The notes beneath the pieces are model-generated. The model was not told the origin of the DNA. It saw only the letters and a program-made list of their open reading frames with translations, and ran no database searches. A stretch of 64,000 nt of DNA from contig CM049395.1 in assembly GCA_026929865.2 (NCBI GenBank), forward strand, positions 10,623,501 to 10,687,500, written 5' to 3'. Of the stretch, positions 38,958-51,492 are shown in pieces; the stretch's first letter is position 1, and each line of letters begins with the position of its first letter. The translations under genes were made by a program, and so were the position numbers. The stretch comes from Hyperoplus lanceolatus (taxonomy: Eukaryota > Chordata > Actinopteri > Uranoscopiformes > Ammodytidae).

Positions 38958-41900
38958 CTTTTAAAGAGTTTTGATAAAGTGTGCTTGATGGACAGAGGAG
39001 TACAATCAGTCAGAAGCACAGCAGACAGTCATCCCAACCGAATGTTTGTTGGTGAATATTGCATAACCTTGAAAGACTGTGTGTGTTTTTTTTTATTTTG
39101 TTTTGTTTTTAACTTTCTTTCTTATTAGTTTTGATTGACGAAAATGGTCATGGCCACTTACTGCCGGATACCTTTTCTATGTGAACTGTCAAGTCTCCTG
39201 AGATTGTTTGGAAATTTCAACTCTCAAATATAAATATGTGCTCTGTGCACAACGTCTAAAATGATGTACTTTCCAAAAGAGACGGATGGCTTAGGGGGAG
39301 ACATTAACTGAGAAGAACAGACATGTAGTCTGATGTAGAATTTACATGGAAATACTTTTATGGCTCTGATAAATCATATTTTTTAACATTTTACTTTAAC
39401 AGTTGAATTTTACTGTAACTATTTGTCAAACTTTGAAAAACATCTAAATAAATCTCACCACAATTATTTGACTGACCCTTCCACTTGACAAGTAGTGAAA
39501 AGAAAAGGCATTAATTTAGTATTTTCACCCCTTAAATAAGCTAACACTGGTAGACGATACTGTATAGGCAATAAGGAGATAAAAGGATGTTTGGCTGACT
39601 GTAATATGTGTGTAAAACACATATAAAAGCCATACAAAAGCACTTTAGTTTGGCTTCAGTTTCAATCATTTCTTGCAGAATCCTCCCCCGCCCCCCACAA
39701 AAAAAAAGAAAAGAAAACAGCAATAAATTGTCACACTGTTTGGCAGAGATTTGTTGTTCTATTCCAGTACAAAAGTTACACATCAAATTTAAAGAATAAA
39801 AGAATAACATGCACAGGTTGCTCCAGCAACAACACATGCATCCATAATTCATTTTCTGATCCGATGAGTTTTCGTTTGTTGTTTTGGAATAGTCAGACAT
39901 CGGAGAAACACATGATGTGATTCAAAAAAAGGGAGGCAACAACTTTGGAAGAGTAGGCTCAAACTACGTTATATTTATAACTGCTGTCTCTCACAAAGAG
40001 CTGAGTTTTCCTGTGATGTCGCACTTTCTCTCAGTAGCACAATGAGGCTACAAATCCAATAATCAAAGACCTGCCAGTAGAAACTGGCCAAGCTAACAGG
40101 TAAATTTGTATCTACAAATGTAACACAGTCATTTTCTCCAAACAGTACAGTTACAGTATAGTCCATAACAAAACACACTGTGAGGTTCAGCATGATATGT
40201 AAAGGGTCAACAATGTGTCCTCTCAGAGGCCATGGTGAAAAGTGTTTTGACAAGAGTAAAAATGTACAAACCTTTTCTGCTGTCCTTGATAGTAAACTCT
40301 TTTTTCTCATGCATTTGAGTTTCTTTTAATGTTTAGTTTTTATATTTTCTTTGCTTCTCAGTTTTGTCTGGTAAGCCACATCCTGTGAGATGTCAGGACT
40401 ATAGGCAGCGATATCAATACCAATTCCAAAATCATCACTGAAAGGAGTTTAATTGACCAGATACGAGATTTGGGCTGTGCAAGGCAACCTATTGCAGTAC
40501 CAAAACGGGAATGCAACCTGGCATAATTAACTCACAGGCACGGCCAAGGGTGCAAACCATGTTCAGCAACTCAACCGGTCTGTTTTGCTTTGTACCGGTA
40601 TATCATAGAATAACATTTTACTTATATTGGTGCGCCAACAAAAATGAAAAGAGTATCCGCTTCCAAACTTCCTTTTTGTAAATTACAAAAATGGGCAACT
40701 TTCTCACCGTGTAGCCAGTTAAGATAAAAGTGCTTTTAAGTCATTCGAAAGTGTGACCCAAAGGTCAATATTGTTCAAGCTATACAGATTAAAGCTATTT
40801 GGGGTTTTTGATTGAATGATTCGATAATTATCACCAAGCATTTTGTTTTTTTACACTTGTATCAGGGTAATTATTTTTGTAGAGACCCCTTTCCAAGTTG
40901 TATTGTGTCTGTTAAAAATACGGTGATTATCTTTCTACAAAATTGTTAATGGAAGATATTGCAAGATAAAAACAGTCTTTCAATTCATTTCACACTGTGA
41001 TGTAGATTGTATTACATATTGATATAGTGCTCGTGCTGATACATTAGAAAAGCACTTTATTACTGTCAGCAAAGTAAAGAGCAAATATAAGGTGAAAAGT
41101 TCAATAATATGCATTAATCCTGTGATACCAGTACAATGTGGGCTCTATATATGCAGTGGTATAATCAGGCTGATTTATCCATTGATCTTCCCACTGAGAA
41201 TAATATTGCACATTAAAGCAATCCCTGCTGTGTTCCTTTGTTAAAGCATGTTTAAAAAAGTTAACTAGGCAAACCTTGAGGATTTGGCATGAACATATTT
41301 TTGGTTGGATGTGGACCTTGAGTCATTTTATGCTGTGAACAATTTACAAGCAATTGCATTAAATATTTCTTGACTGTGAGTGAACTGAGTGTGATGTTAG
41401 AGCTGGCTTTGCACTGTAGCTTCAAAATTATTTGAATCAGACCCAACGCTTCTTGACCACAGTCAGTTGTGTTGTTCATTCATTTGAATGGTCTGGTGAC
41501 GGCTTTCTCCCATACATCTTTTAAGAGTTTAGTTGTTTTAGGAATGCTAGCTGTGAAAGTCTGAAGAAGTCTGAAGATTGAGAATCATTGTTGCATTTTA
41601 AACACAGCAGGAGCAGCTGTATTGAAACACAGTTAATTGCTGATGACATTACAAGACAGGCAGACAATACAAGATCGACATTCTCCTGGTAGAGCAAAAC
41701 ATCAGCAGAACTAAACAACAGCACAAATGGCATCAGACTGAAAACAAACACAGGGGAAACTAATTAATTGTTTCAGTACAAGAAACCAAGAACCAAGACT
41801 GTTCATTGTGATAAAGTTACAATGCAAAGTACCTGAGCTTGTGGCTTTCAGCTTTTGGAAGCTAAAATCACTGTTTTTGAATAGCTGTAAGGTTTGCAGT

Positions 41901-42117
41901 TGGCATGCTTGCTTGTGCTCATATGACATTGAAGCACACTGAATGAAAGGCAACTGCTGCAAAGGCCAGAGACAGCAGGCGATGTCCCTGTCAAGTGCTT
42001 AGAGCGAGCTTTCGCTAATTTCTGCTGGTACCACAGGGGTAGCTGTGTAATCATCCAGCCCCAATACCATCACAGCAAGGTACACAGTAGATGCTGCCCC
42101 TGTAGCGCTGAAACCCA
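38958..42117. other. Unassigned non-coding stretch
   Basis: The longest frames are 111-119 codons on the minus strand (39541-39900, 39975-40310), with no recognisable domain. No element ends recognised. Confidence 0.35.
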
Positions 42118-42345
42118 TAAAGTTGGGGTCAGCAAATTCTGGAGAATGTATTCTGACAAAATCACTTTTTGTCCAAATCAGCGAATATCTCCTCACAATC
42201 TGCTACCTGTCCGTAGGTTACTGTGTTAGTGCTGAAAACAATTATGATGTTAATACAAAGCCTAGACTCTGTACACTGGCATGTGACTTTCTAGGTTGGG
42301 CCCTCTTTGTTTACACACCAGTTTACAGAGCCTAGGGTGTGTATT
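42118..42345 (+). mobile_element. Miniature repeat family A, copy 4
   Basis: It carries the family blocks in order: 'ggtcagcaaattctggagaatg', 'aaatcactttttgtccaaatcag', 'ctgctacctgtccgta', 'gccctctttgtttaca' and 'tttacagagcctagg'. Confidence 0.65.
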
Positions 42346-42633
42346 AACACTCAAAAAGTGTTTTGTTTAAAAATTATGGACGTGACACTCTAATTTGATT
42401 AAATTTTTACAAGGTACATTGTTCTTACCTGGAAATACAGAAGCAGAAATGCAAACAGCAGGAACAAATTAATTTTGACATTGATCACAAAATATCAGTA
42501 TGCCAGATTGTATCAGCCATAAATGGCTTTCAATTATATTACTCATATAAAGAAATATATTACAATAATTGACTCGATGTCTATCCAAATGCAGACAACA
42601 TTTGCTTTTTGTTCTTGTTCTCTCACTCTGAAG

Positions 42634-43471
42634 TAGGGCCCGACCGATATGGAATTTTGGGTGCCGATGCCGATTATTTTCTGAGAAAAATTATGATAAC
42701 GATTAAATCGGCCGATTTTTATTATTTTTTTAAATCCCATAAATATATATTGAAAAAATTAACTTTTTTGAACCCTTAAATATATATATAAATACTTGTT
42801 ACTGTCAATAGGTGTACAGGAACTTTTTATTTATTGAAATATGCATTATCTAAAAAAAATTAAGTGTTACAAATATGTCTTAAGTGACATGACACATTTT
42901 TAAACTCAGACATTAAGCATTTTATGTAACTGCACCCAACCCTCTGGAACTCCCTCCCTCCAAACATCAGCATCTCAGACTAAATAAACTCATTCAAAAG
43001 TCAACTCAAAACTCACCTCTTTCAGAAAGCATAATTACACCGGACTCCACTCCAAACCTTATCTTTAATTTGTCTGTATTTTGTTTTCTTTTTCTATAAG
43101 TATAATTTTATATATGTTTGATGTAAAGTGTCTTTGAATGATCTCCAATAAAGCACTATATAACTTCTATATAATAACTATAGTAATATCAACTACTATT
43201 AACAGTCAAGACATGACCAGTGACTCTGCTATTGGTGTCAGGGGGAACTGTCAAGTGTGAATTAATCTTATGTATTACAACACACCTGCTGCTGCTGTTA
43301 ATATGCTATAAGGCTACCTCCGGGGCAGCAATGTATCTCACTCAACATGATTGCTGAAAAAAAAAAAAAAAATCGAAAAAAATCGGCGGCCATTTTGCCG
43401 ATGCCGAATTTTCGGAGATGTGCTATAATCGGCCGATTAAATCGGCCGGCCGATATATCGGTCGGGCCCTA
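42634..43471. mobile_element. hAT-type element with 8-bp duplication and a nested LINE tail
   Basis: The ends are TAGGGCCCGACCGATAT and ATATCGGTCGGGCCCTA, a 17-bp perfect inverted repeat. The flanks are CTCTGAAG at 42626-42633 and 43472-43479. It is 838 bp. Next to the ends are repeated 'atcggccgat' palindromes. No transposase frame remains. Confidence 0.9.
42940..43165 (+). mobile_element. 3' end of an L2/CR1-type LINE inside the hAT element
   Basis: The reading (with stops) follows the end of a LINE reverse transcriptase ORF: a 'W/LWNSLP'-like start, then '..SFKSQLKTHLFQKA', and a 3' tail 'gtaaagtgtctttgaa..aataaagcactatataa'. This layout is typical of L2/CR1-group 3' ends. It is a 5'-truncated copy of about 225 bp. 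Confidence 0.6.
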
Positions 43472-43606
43472 CTCTGAAGGTTAGAGGAGTATCGATTTTA
43501 TAACATGTCTTCTACTGGTCATGTTAATCCTGATTAATGCTGTGGCTCCACTCTCCATATTGTCCGAGCAAATGTGAATAAAGGTAACAGTTGGTTTACT
43601 TAAAGG

Positions 43607-45629
43607 CAGTGTTGGGCAAGTTACTTCAAAAGTGTAATGCGGTATTTATTACTTATTACTGGCATTTCAAAGTAGTTAGTTACATTACAATATTACTGTC
43701 TTTGAATTGTAAGGCATTACACTACTTTTACATTACTTTTGCATTACTTTCACCAAAATAACATGAAATATGGATTTGGTGTTCTCAATAGATCTTCTTG
43801 TGTTCAATGCAGCTCATTACACAGCAGGAGGTGACATGGTATGGCATAATGACAGAGCTAGGCTTAAGGCTAACACAAGTAGGCCTATGCTATATAATAT
43901 AATGGTCACAGTTTTGGCTCATGGTGCAATACATTTTATAATAGAAATACTGTATCTTTACGTATTTATTTAGCCTATATTAATATCAATAGAGCTAGAG
44001 CCTACTATTGTAGATTGAAAAAGTAAATTGAGCCTCAAAGATTTGTTTCTTGCGTTCTGGCGACTTAAAAGCACAAACAAGTTGTTCACATCATCATCAA
44101 CTTTTGCCTTGTTAAGTTGTTCCAAAGAATCTGCCTTATCATCTTGTCATCTAATCTAAATGATAACAGCCCATTATGTTTGTTTATCGTCTCTCTTGTG
44201 TGACATTTTATAATAACAATAGTAGCCTTAATATATCTCCTTTGCTAATTCAAATCATCCACTCATTATGTTGGGAGTCGACGTGTGTTTCAGAGGCATG
44301 AATCGACAAAGCGATCAACCCTTATTGTGACTTTTTTGCTGCAGCACTTTTAGTGCTGAGGAGAGCTTGCCAACTGCGCTGTCCTTTACGCACCATCATT
44401 GCCGCCGTTATGTTAAGATTTCATAATTTGCATCAAAGCAAACCCTTTAGGCGCCGGGTTTTATTTTTAAAAATACTAGATTTTGACACTTAAATTTCAG
44501 AAGGCTCTGGATTTAAAGTGGTTTGAGATAGAGACAAAGTGTAAATGAGACAAATATTGAGAATAGTAAATTTTCCCATCTAATTAGCATATTATGACGT
44601 CATATGGTGGCGGCCATGTTGTAGGCTATTATGTAATTTCCATGAAATACCTGATATTTTGAAAGAGAGTTGAACTTATTTAATCAGATTCACCCCTCCA
44701 TCCATTTGTAATGATGTCCACTTTGTTGTAAGCCAACAGTTGTAAACTAGAACTAGAACTACACCACAAAACTCATATAAACAGTAGGCGTTTATGATTT
44801 TTTTTTACCCACCACCATTTTTGTTTCCTTTTTTCTTCTATTCTGCATTAATACTATTATCATCATTATTATCATTATAATATGATAATATTAATATATA
44901 TATAATGCTGCGTCGCATGGCTGCACCACTGCTGCGCATGGACGCACCGTGACCGGGGCCGTAGAAAGAGTGAACACCAACTCCCTACTCGTCAACTTTT
45001 TGCTTGCCATATCTCTAAATAACTCCTAAATCCAGCAATACCGCTTCAGCATTTTAGCTTCGTGGCACACTATCTCCGATTTCGCACCTAACAACAGCGC
45101 GATTTATTTGCAGCACGCGGGGGTGTGTCACCTCTCTGCTCTGACAGCAGGCAGGGACTCGCTCCGAGGGGATGCTCCGAGACTGACCGCCTCCGAGTCC
45201 TCTTAGACGGGGAGGGGCTCGCGGCAGCACCCGCTGCTCGTTGAGCACAGACTGATACGTGCTTTCACGTCAGAGTCTCCAAACACCACAAAAGTTTTCA
45301 ATAACTTGGGCAGTGAGACGGAAGCCAGTAGGCTAGCGCATCTTTGGAATCAATTGTAGCAGCAAATCGAGTTTTCTTCTCCACTAGCAGTAACATTAGC
45401 GTGGTTTTTTTTCTCCTCTGCGAAACTCGCGGTGTTGGCCAATTTGTATAAAAACAACAAACCAGTCAATTTCGGGTTTAAAATGCATTGTAACGCACGT
45501 TTCTGAGCAATGTACCGCGTTACATATTACCATTTTTTTTGCTGTAATGCCTTACATTACCGCGTTACAGCAAAACGTAATGCATTGCAGTAATGCATTA
45601 CTTCCTGTAACGCGTTACTCCCAAGACTG
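43607..45629. mobile_element. 2-kb hAT-type element, non-autonomous
   Basis: The ends CAGTGTTGGGCAAGTTAC and GTTACTCCCAAGACTG are imperfect inverted repeats. They are flanked by perfect CTTAAAGG copies at 43599-43606 and 45630-45637. Subterminal stretches are built of 'taatgcattac' and 'gcgttac' motifs on both sides. The interior shows no transposase, only frames of 67 codons or less, and a GC-rich patch at about 45060-45260. The right duplication overlaps the left tip of the TTAA element, so this element jumped into the very edge of that repeat. Confidence 0.85.
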
Positions 45630-45773
45630 CTTAAAGGTCCCATATTATGCTAAATGCACTTTTTAAATGTGTTCCAACATATCCATGTGTCCACGGTGTG
45701 CCTAGAGACTGCCAAAATATCAAAAAAAATAACAATCTCTCCTTTTCTCACTCTCCCCTTTTCTGAAACCCCC

Positions 45774-48768
45774 AGCCACAATCTGCTGAAATAAATCGGG
45801 CTGACAATGCTTCGAACACACTAAATTTAGGTTTATTAAACATCAGATCCTTTGCAGGTAAAACATTTTTAATTAATGATCTTATTACTAGGCACAATCT
45901 TAAATTTATGTTTTTAACTGAAACTTGGTTAGACCAAGATAACAGCTCAGCTGTACTGATAGAGTCCGCCCCCCCAAACTACACTTTCATGAGTGAATCC
46001 AGAGTGCATAAAAAAGGAGGGGGGGTTGCTATTTTGTTTAAAAAATCTCTACAATGCAAAAAGATGTCTTATGGAAATGTTGATTCATTTTAGTATGTGG
46101 CTCTCCAGTTAAATTCAGCCTCTAGAGCTATTTTCATCAATATCTACCGGCCACCACAATACAATACAAGCTTATTAGATGACCTTTCTGAGCTGCTGTC
46201 TGTAATCTGTATTAAGTTTCACTGTGTATTAATTGTTGGAGACTTAAATATTCATATCGACAAACCCGAGGACAGATGTGCGAAAGAACTGTGCTGTGTC
46301 CTTGACAACTTTGGACTAAATCAGCATGTTGACAAACCAACTCATAACAAAGGACACACTCTGGACCTTTTCATTTCCAGAGGAATGAACATTTCAGACG
46401 TAACAGTGGCAGATATAGGTCCCCTCTCAGACCATTCCTGTTTATTTTTTGAGAGTAAAATGTCTGTGCACACAACTGACCAATCAAAAGTAATCAAAAA
46501 ACGGTATATTACAGAAAATACCAGTGAAACATTTATTCAAGCATTTTCTTTAATACCACCCCTCCCCTGTAACTCAGTTAATGAGCTTTTAGACAACTTT
46601 AACGGCAAAATTACAAGTGTTATAGATGCTACTGCGCCCACTAAGATGAAGGTTGTCTCTGGTAAGAAAAGATCTCCTTGGAGAAATGCCCCGCAGGTCA
46701 GAATAGAAAAAAGAGAGTGCCGTAAAGCGGAACGCAGGTGGCGAAAAACAAATCTCCAGGTTCATTATGAAATCCTCAAAGAAAAATTTTGCACTTTTAA
46801 CTCAGAGATGAAAAGTGCAAGGCAGTCTTTCTTTTCTGACATCATCACCAAAAACAACAACAATGCACATGCCCTGTTTGCTATTGTCGACAGATTAACA
46901 AACCCTCCTGTGTCAGTAGCGTCTGAACATCTCTCCACGAGGGCCTGCAATGAATTTGCCTCCTTCTTTACTGAGAAAATTCACAAAATTAGACAAGCTG
47001 TCACTGCATCAATACAAAGTTCAACATATGTGTCATCGCTATGCCCACTTAAAATCAATCCAAATGCAATGACACAATTTTATCTGATAAACCACAAAAA
47101 CCTGGAGGACATTATACAACACCTGAACTCCTCCTCCTGTTGCCTTGACATTCTTCCCACAGGCTTCTTTAAAACTGTTTTTAGCTGTATGGCCTCAGAT
47201 GTTCCACAAATTGTCAACATGTCCCTTCGGACAGGTGTATTCCCACAGGCCCTGAAAACAGCAGTCATCAAGCCACTCCTAAAAAAGAACAATCTAGATA
47301 CATCGCTCATGAACAATTATAGGCCCATATCTAACCTAACATTTTTAAGCAAAATCATTGAAAAAGCTGCTTATCAACAGCTAAATAACTACTTAGCAAT
47401 GAACAACTGCTTTGATGTTTTCCAGTCAGGATTTCGACAACACCACAGCACTGAGACTGCTCTGGTTAAGGTCCTCAATGACATCCACTTAAACACAGAC
47501 AGTGGCAAAAGTTCTGTTTTAGTTTTACTGGATCTCAGTGCCGCTTTTGACACAGTTGACCACAGCATATTACTAGATCGACTAGCAAACTGGGTTGGAC
47601 TCTCTGGAACTGTACTAAACTGGTTTGAATCCTAGTTAAAGGACAGAGACTACTATGTGTCAATAGGCAATTTCACATCTGAGCGGACACATATTGAATG
47701 CGGGGTCCCCCAAGGTTCCATTCTTGGGCCTCTTCTGTTTAACATCTACATGCTCCCACTAGCTCAGATTATGAATAAGAACAAATTATGCTACCATAAT
47801 TATGCAGACGACACACACATTTACATAACCATATCACCAGGAGACTACAGTCCGATACAAGCACTGAGTAAGTGCATTGAACAAATCAATGATTGGATGT
47901 GCCAAAATTTCCTTCAATTAAACAACGACAAAACTGAAGTAATTGTCTTTGGTGCCAAAGATGAACAATTAAAAGTCAGCGCACAGCTTACAACTGTTAT
48001 GCTAGAAACCACACACCAAGCCAGAAATCTTGGTGTTGTCATAGACTCCGACTTGAATTTCAAGAAACACATTAAATCAATTAATAAGTCAGCATACTAG
48101 CACCTTAAAAACATATCAAGAATTAAAGGACTTATGTCTCAGCAAGATTTAGAAGGATTTAGTAGACTTGACTACTGTAACAGTGTCCTTCCAGGCCTTC
48201 CAAAAAAATCTATCAGACAGCTTCAGCTAATTCAGAACGCTGCTGCTCGAGTCCTCACTAGGACCAAAAAAGTGGATCACATTACCCCAGTTCTGAGGTC
48301 TTTACACTGGCTTCCTGTCACTCAAAGAATTGATTTCAAAATACTGATGTTGGTTTATTAAGCACTAAATGGTTTAGCGCCAAAATACATTACTGATCTG
48401 CTGATACGTTATGAACCGTCCAGAGCCCTTAGGTCGTCTGGGACAGGTTTACTTACAGTCCCAAGAGTTAGGACTAAACGAGGAAAAGCAGCTTTTAGTT
48501 TTTATGCACCAAATATCTGGAACAAACTCCCAGAAAACTTGAGGTCTGCTGAAACCCTCAGTTCTTTTAAATCGAGTCTGAAGACTTTTCTGTTTCCATT
48601 TTAACCTGTACTTTTTATTTTATTTAAATGTTTTGCTTCTTTTCATACACTTTTAAATGTCTTCTAATGTGTTTTATGTATTTTAATATTGCCCCTGTAA
48701 AGCACTTTGAGTGGCCTTGTGTTTGAATTGTGCTATATAAATAAACTTGCCTTGCCTTGCCTTGCCTT
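45774..48768 (+). mobile_element. L2-clade LINE, 5'-truncated, nearly full ORF2
   Basis: The insertion boundaries are exact by comparison with the empty site in the copy at 51000: the host sequence breaks after 'tctgaaaccccc' and resumes at 'acccctccccctcaatat'. The 3' end is the L2-type tail 'gtaaagcactttgagtgg', 'gtgctatataaataaa', followed by about four CCTTG units (48746-48768) instead of poly(A). A 3' microsatellite-like tail is a known trait of L2 and CR1-group elements. The 5' end starts inside the coding frame, a normal product of incomplete reverse transcription. Confidence 0.9.
45776..48604 (+). pseudogene. L2 endonuclease / reverse transcriptase ORF with four stops
   Basis: One reading frame runs from the element's first bases to TAA at 48602. 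It is interrupted only by TAG at 46091, 47633 and 48098 and TAA at 48359. The order is an APE-type endonuclease (FLTETWLDQ, NIYRPP, GDLNIHID and the terminal SDHSCLF), a linker, then the reverse transcriptase (NYRPISNL, GFRQHHSTETAL, DLSAAFDTVDH, GVPQGSILGPLLF, catalytic NYADDTHIY) and a C-terminal region (SRLDYCNSVLPGLP, LHWLPVTQRIDFK). The protein would nick DNA and copy its own RNA at the nick. A few codons are missing before SRLDYCN (about 48158). Low decay suggests a fairly recent insertion. Confidence 0.92.
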
Positions 48769-49149
48769 ACCCCTCCCCCTCAATATACTCCAGTCAGAAT
48801 TCTCCCCTTTTCTGACCTCACAAACTGGAAAGCCAGAAGCTTCCACTGTGCAGCCCACACCCCTATTTCTTATTGGTCCACGGCCCTGATCAGACAGAGG
48901 GCGAGGCGTATCTGGCTTCGCTTCCGGACAGGGGGCGGGGGGAGCTCAAGGATTGTATATTTACGAGGGGAGCTGCACCTCTTTTAAAAAAATAGGCCAT
49001 TGTGAGATTAGCTGAACATCAGCATAGTACAATAAATTATCTGAAAGTTTTTTTCAGCAAACAATTAAAGAAAAACGTATTAGGGACCACTAAGACCATA
49101 TAATATGGTGTATAATAGAACCGAAAAGTGTATAATATGGGAGCTTTAA

Positions 49150-50999
49150 AATTCTAGGCTCAATGCGTTGTGAAGCTAAAATAGAAGCCTCAAAATATGT
49201 ATTTATGTATGTATTTATGTGTGTAGGTATGCAGTACGTTTTTTCGGCTTTTTATGTCTTAGCAACAATTGCACAGAACAATAATTTAAAGGTGAACAAT
49301 CCATTGTTTTTGGTTTTATATATTTTTTATATTTGTTCTTGATACTGAAAACAATGTGTACTTCTGTTCAATCTTCACTTTAATGAATAAAATAATCAAC
49401 CCACCCTCCAAATAAAGTGGGTCATATTCAGGCAGCAATGAGAGCATACCCCCATCAACCTATACCACCTGGTATTTGAATTCCGTAATTAGAGGGGAAA
49501 GTAAATCCACATTGGTTCATGAATCTGGGCAAAGGAACGGTGAAATGTCTATCAACAACTAGCATTGAACTGTACCTGAGCAAAAAGTATGAAAATGTAT
49601 GAACGATAGTATCAACGATAGTAGCTCTTGAACAATTTGTGATTGTTTTGTTGTGCTTGTCTCTGTGAAGGCCACCCTGTTGCCCATCCACTTAGATTAT
49701 ACTTAAATCAGAAACAATAATTGTTTTATTGTCAAGTCAGTTTACAACATCACATTATACATTAACTTGATCAATGTATTTTAAACAAAACTTGACAGGA
49801 ATGTTTCAACCAACTAGCCATCTGAACCAAATTCAGGTTGTTTCAAATATTTATTTTCTTCCTCTTTTTGTATTCACATTTGCACTAGCAACTGCAAAAG
49901 TAACACTGCACTTGCAGTATGCTGAATGTGACTTTCGAACTATCTGTCTACAATAGCCAGTCTCGCACATTAATGACTTTAATATTTTGGTCTCAAGGGG
50001 ATAAGCAACTTGGCATATTTTCTGAAATTAATGTTAAATAAATAGAGAACACCTGATTGTTTTTTTAAAAACCACACAGTTATTTTCATTATAAACAGAA
50101 CATGCCGGGTTAGTAGTCACGTACATCACAAGTTATTGTTGGAAGGAATTTGAATGGTTATTGAGTAACCCAACCAACCCACAGGGACCTTTGGATTCCT
50201 GTCTGTTTCAGTGGTGCTGAGTGACTGCAGCGAAACCTTACATGCACTGCACAAGGCCCTTTGCAAGACATGTAGTATATATCCCACTCTACACAAAATC
50301 ATTGTGATCTATTGGAGCTGGCAACTCTAATCACCACAGAGGAGGTGCCTGATAAACTAGTTTGTCTCGGTGTGCAGTACAACAGTAATTTCACAGCAGG
50401 AGGAGACACAGTCTTTATAACATTGTTTGTTTCTGACATCACTGGATTTTTGTATTCATATCCCAAATCGTTTTGACTCTATTGTGAAGTGTGCTCATAG
50501 AAGCTTGTTATAAATTAACTTGATTATCCTATTTTATTTTGCCCGTTTACTTTGCTTATCTGTACACCATAAAGTTCTCCCACGGATCAATGATGCGTTT
50601 CGTACTGAATTTTTTCTCAAAACCATCTGTATCTTCCTGATGAAATTAAAAGCAGACCTACAACACTATCTAATTAAATGTATGCTGCTTCATTCATTAC
50701 AAACCAAGACCAAACTATTCATTTGATTTTTATTTGAGACATTCAGAGAATTAAGTGTATGTTTATTTTATTGAATTTCACACACCAACTTCTCAATCCA
50801 AATGTTTCTCCATGTATCAGATTGCCTTGAATCCAACCTTCCTCTTGATTACTTTCTCTCCCTCTGACTAAAGGCAGAACACATTAGGAATGCCTCCTCT
50901 ATACCGCGTTGCACCAACATTGCACCATCTGTCTCCCAGTATGTCAAGGTTCAAGTCTTCCTCAGTCTCCTCCGTTCCATCTTCTTTTTCCTTTCATGA
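49150..50999. other. Unassigned spacer
   Basis: Nothing coding recognised; the longest frame is 78 codons. It separates the two copies of the TTAA element. Confidence 0.4.
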
Positions 51000-51492
51000 T
51001 TAAAGCTCCCATATTATACACTTTTCGGTTCTATTATACACCATAGTATATGGTCTTAGTGATCCCTAATACGTTTTTCTTTAATTGTTTGCTGAAAAAA
51101 ACTTTCAGATAATTTATTGTACTATGCTGATGTTCAGCTAATCTCACAATGGCCTATTTTTTTTTAAAAGAGCTGCAGCTCCCCTCGTAAATATACAATC
51201 TTTGAGCTCCCCTCGCCCTCTGTCTGTCAGGGCCGTGGACCAATAAGAAATAGGGGTGTGGGCTGCACAGTGGAAGCTTCTGGCTTTCCAGTTTGTGAGG
51301 CCAGAAAAGGGGAGAATTCTGACTGGAGTATATTGAGGGGGAGGGGTGGGGGTTTCAGAAAAGGGGAGAGTGAGAAAAGGAGAGATTGTTATTTTTTTTT
51401 AATATTTTGGCAGTCTCTAGGCACACCGTGGACATGTGGATATGTTGGAACATATTTAAAAAGTGCATTTAGCATAATATGGGACTTTCAAA
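51000..51492 (-). mobile_element. TTAA-flanked miniature element, unsplit copy
   Basis: Reverse-orientation copy of the element at 45631-49149 without the LINE. The TTAA at 51000-51003 and TTAAAGCTCCCATATTATAC tip are intact; the other tip has decayed (gggactttcaaa). It provides the pre-insertion reference for the L2. Confidence 0.8.

Larger units (their letters stand above)
45631..49149 (+). mobile_element. TTAA-flanked miniature element, split by an L2 LINE
   Basis: The left tip TTAAAGGTCCCATATTATGC and the right tip ATAATATGGGAGCTTTAA are inverted repeats bounded by TTAA. TTAA is the target of piggyBac-type elements, so that superfamily is plausible but unproven. Comparison with the unsplit minus-strand copy at 51000-51492 shows that 45774-48768 is foreign and that the element itself is about 520 bp. 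Confidence 0.75.

Noticed and set aside
46765-47316. Minus-strand frames inside the LINE
   Set aside because: Shadow frames opposite the endonuclease/reverse transcriptase ORF.
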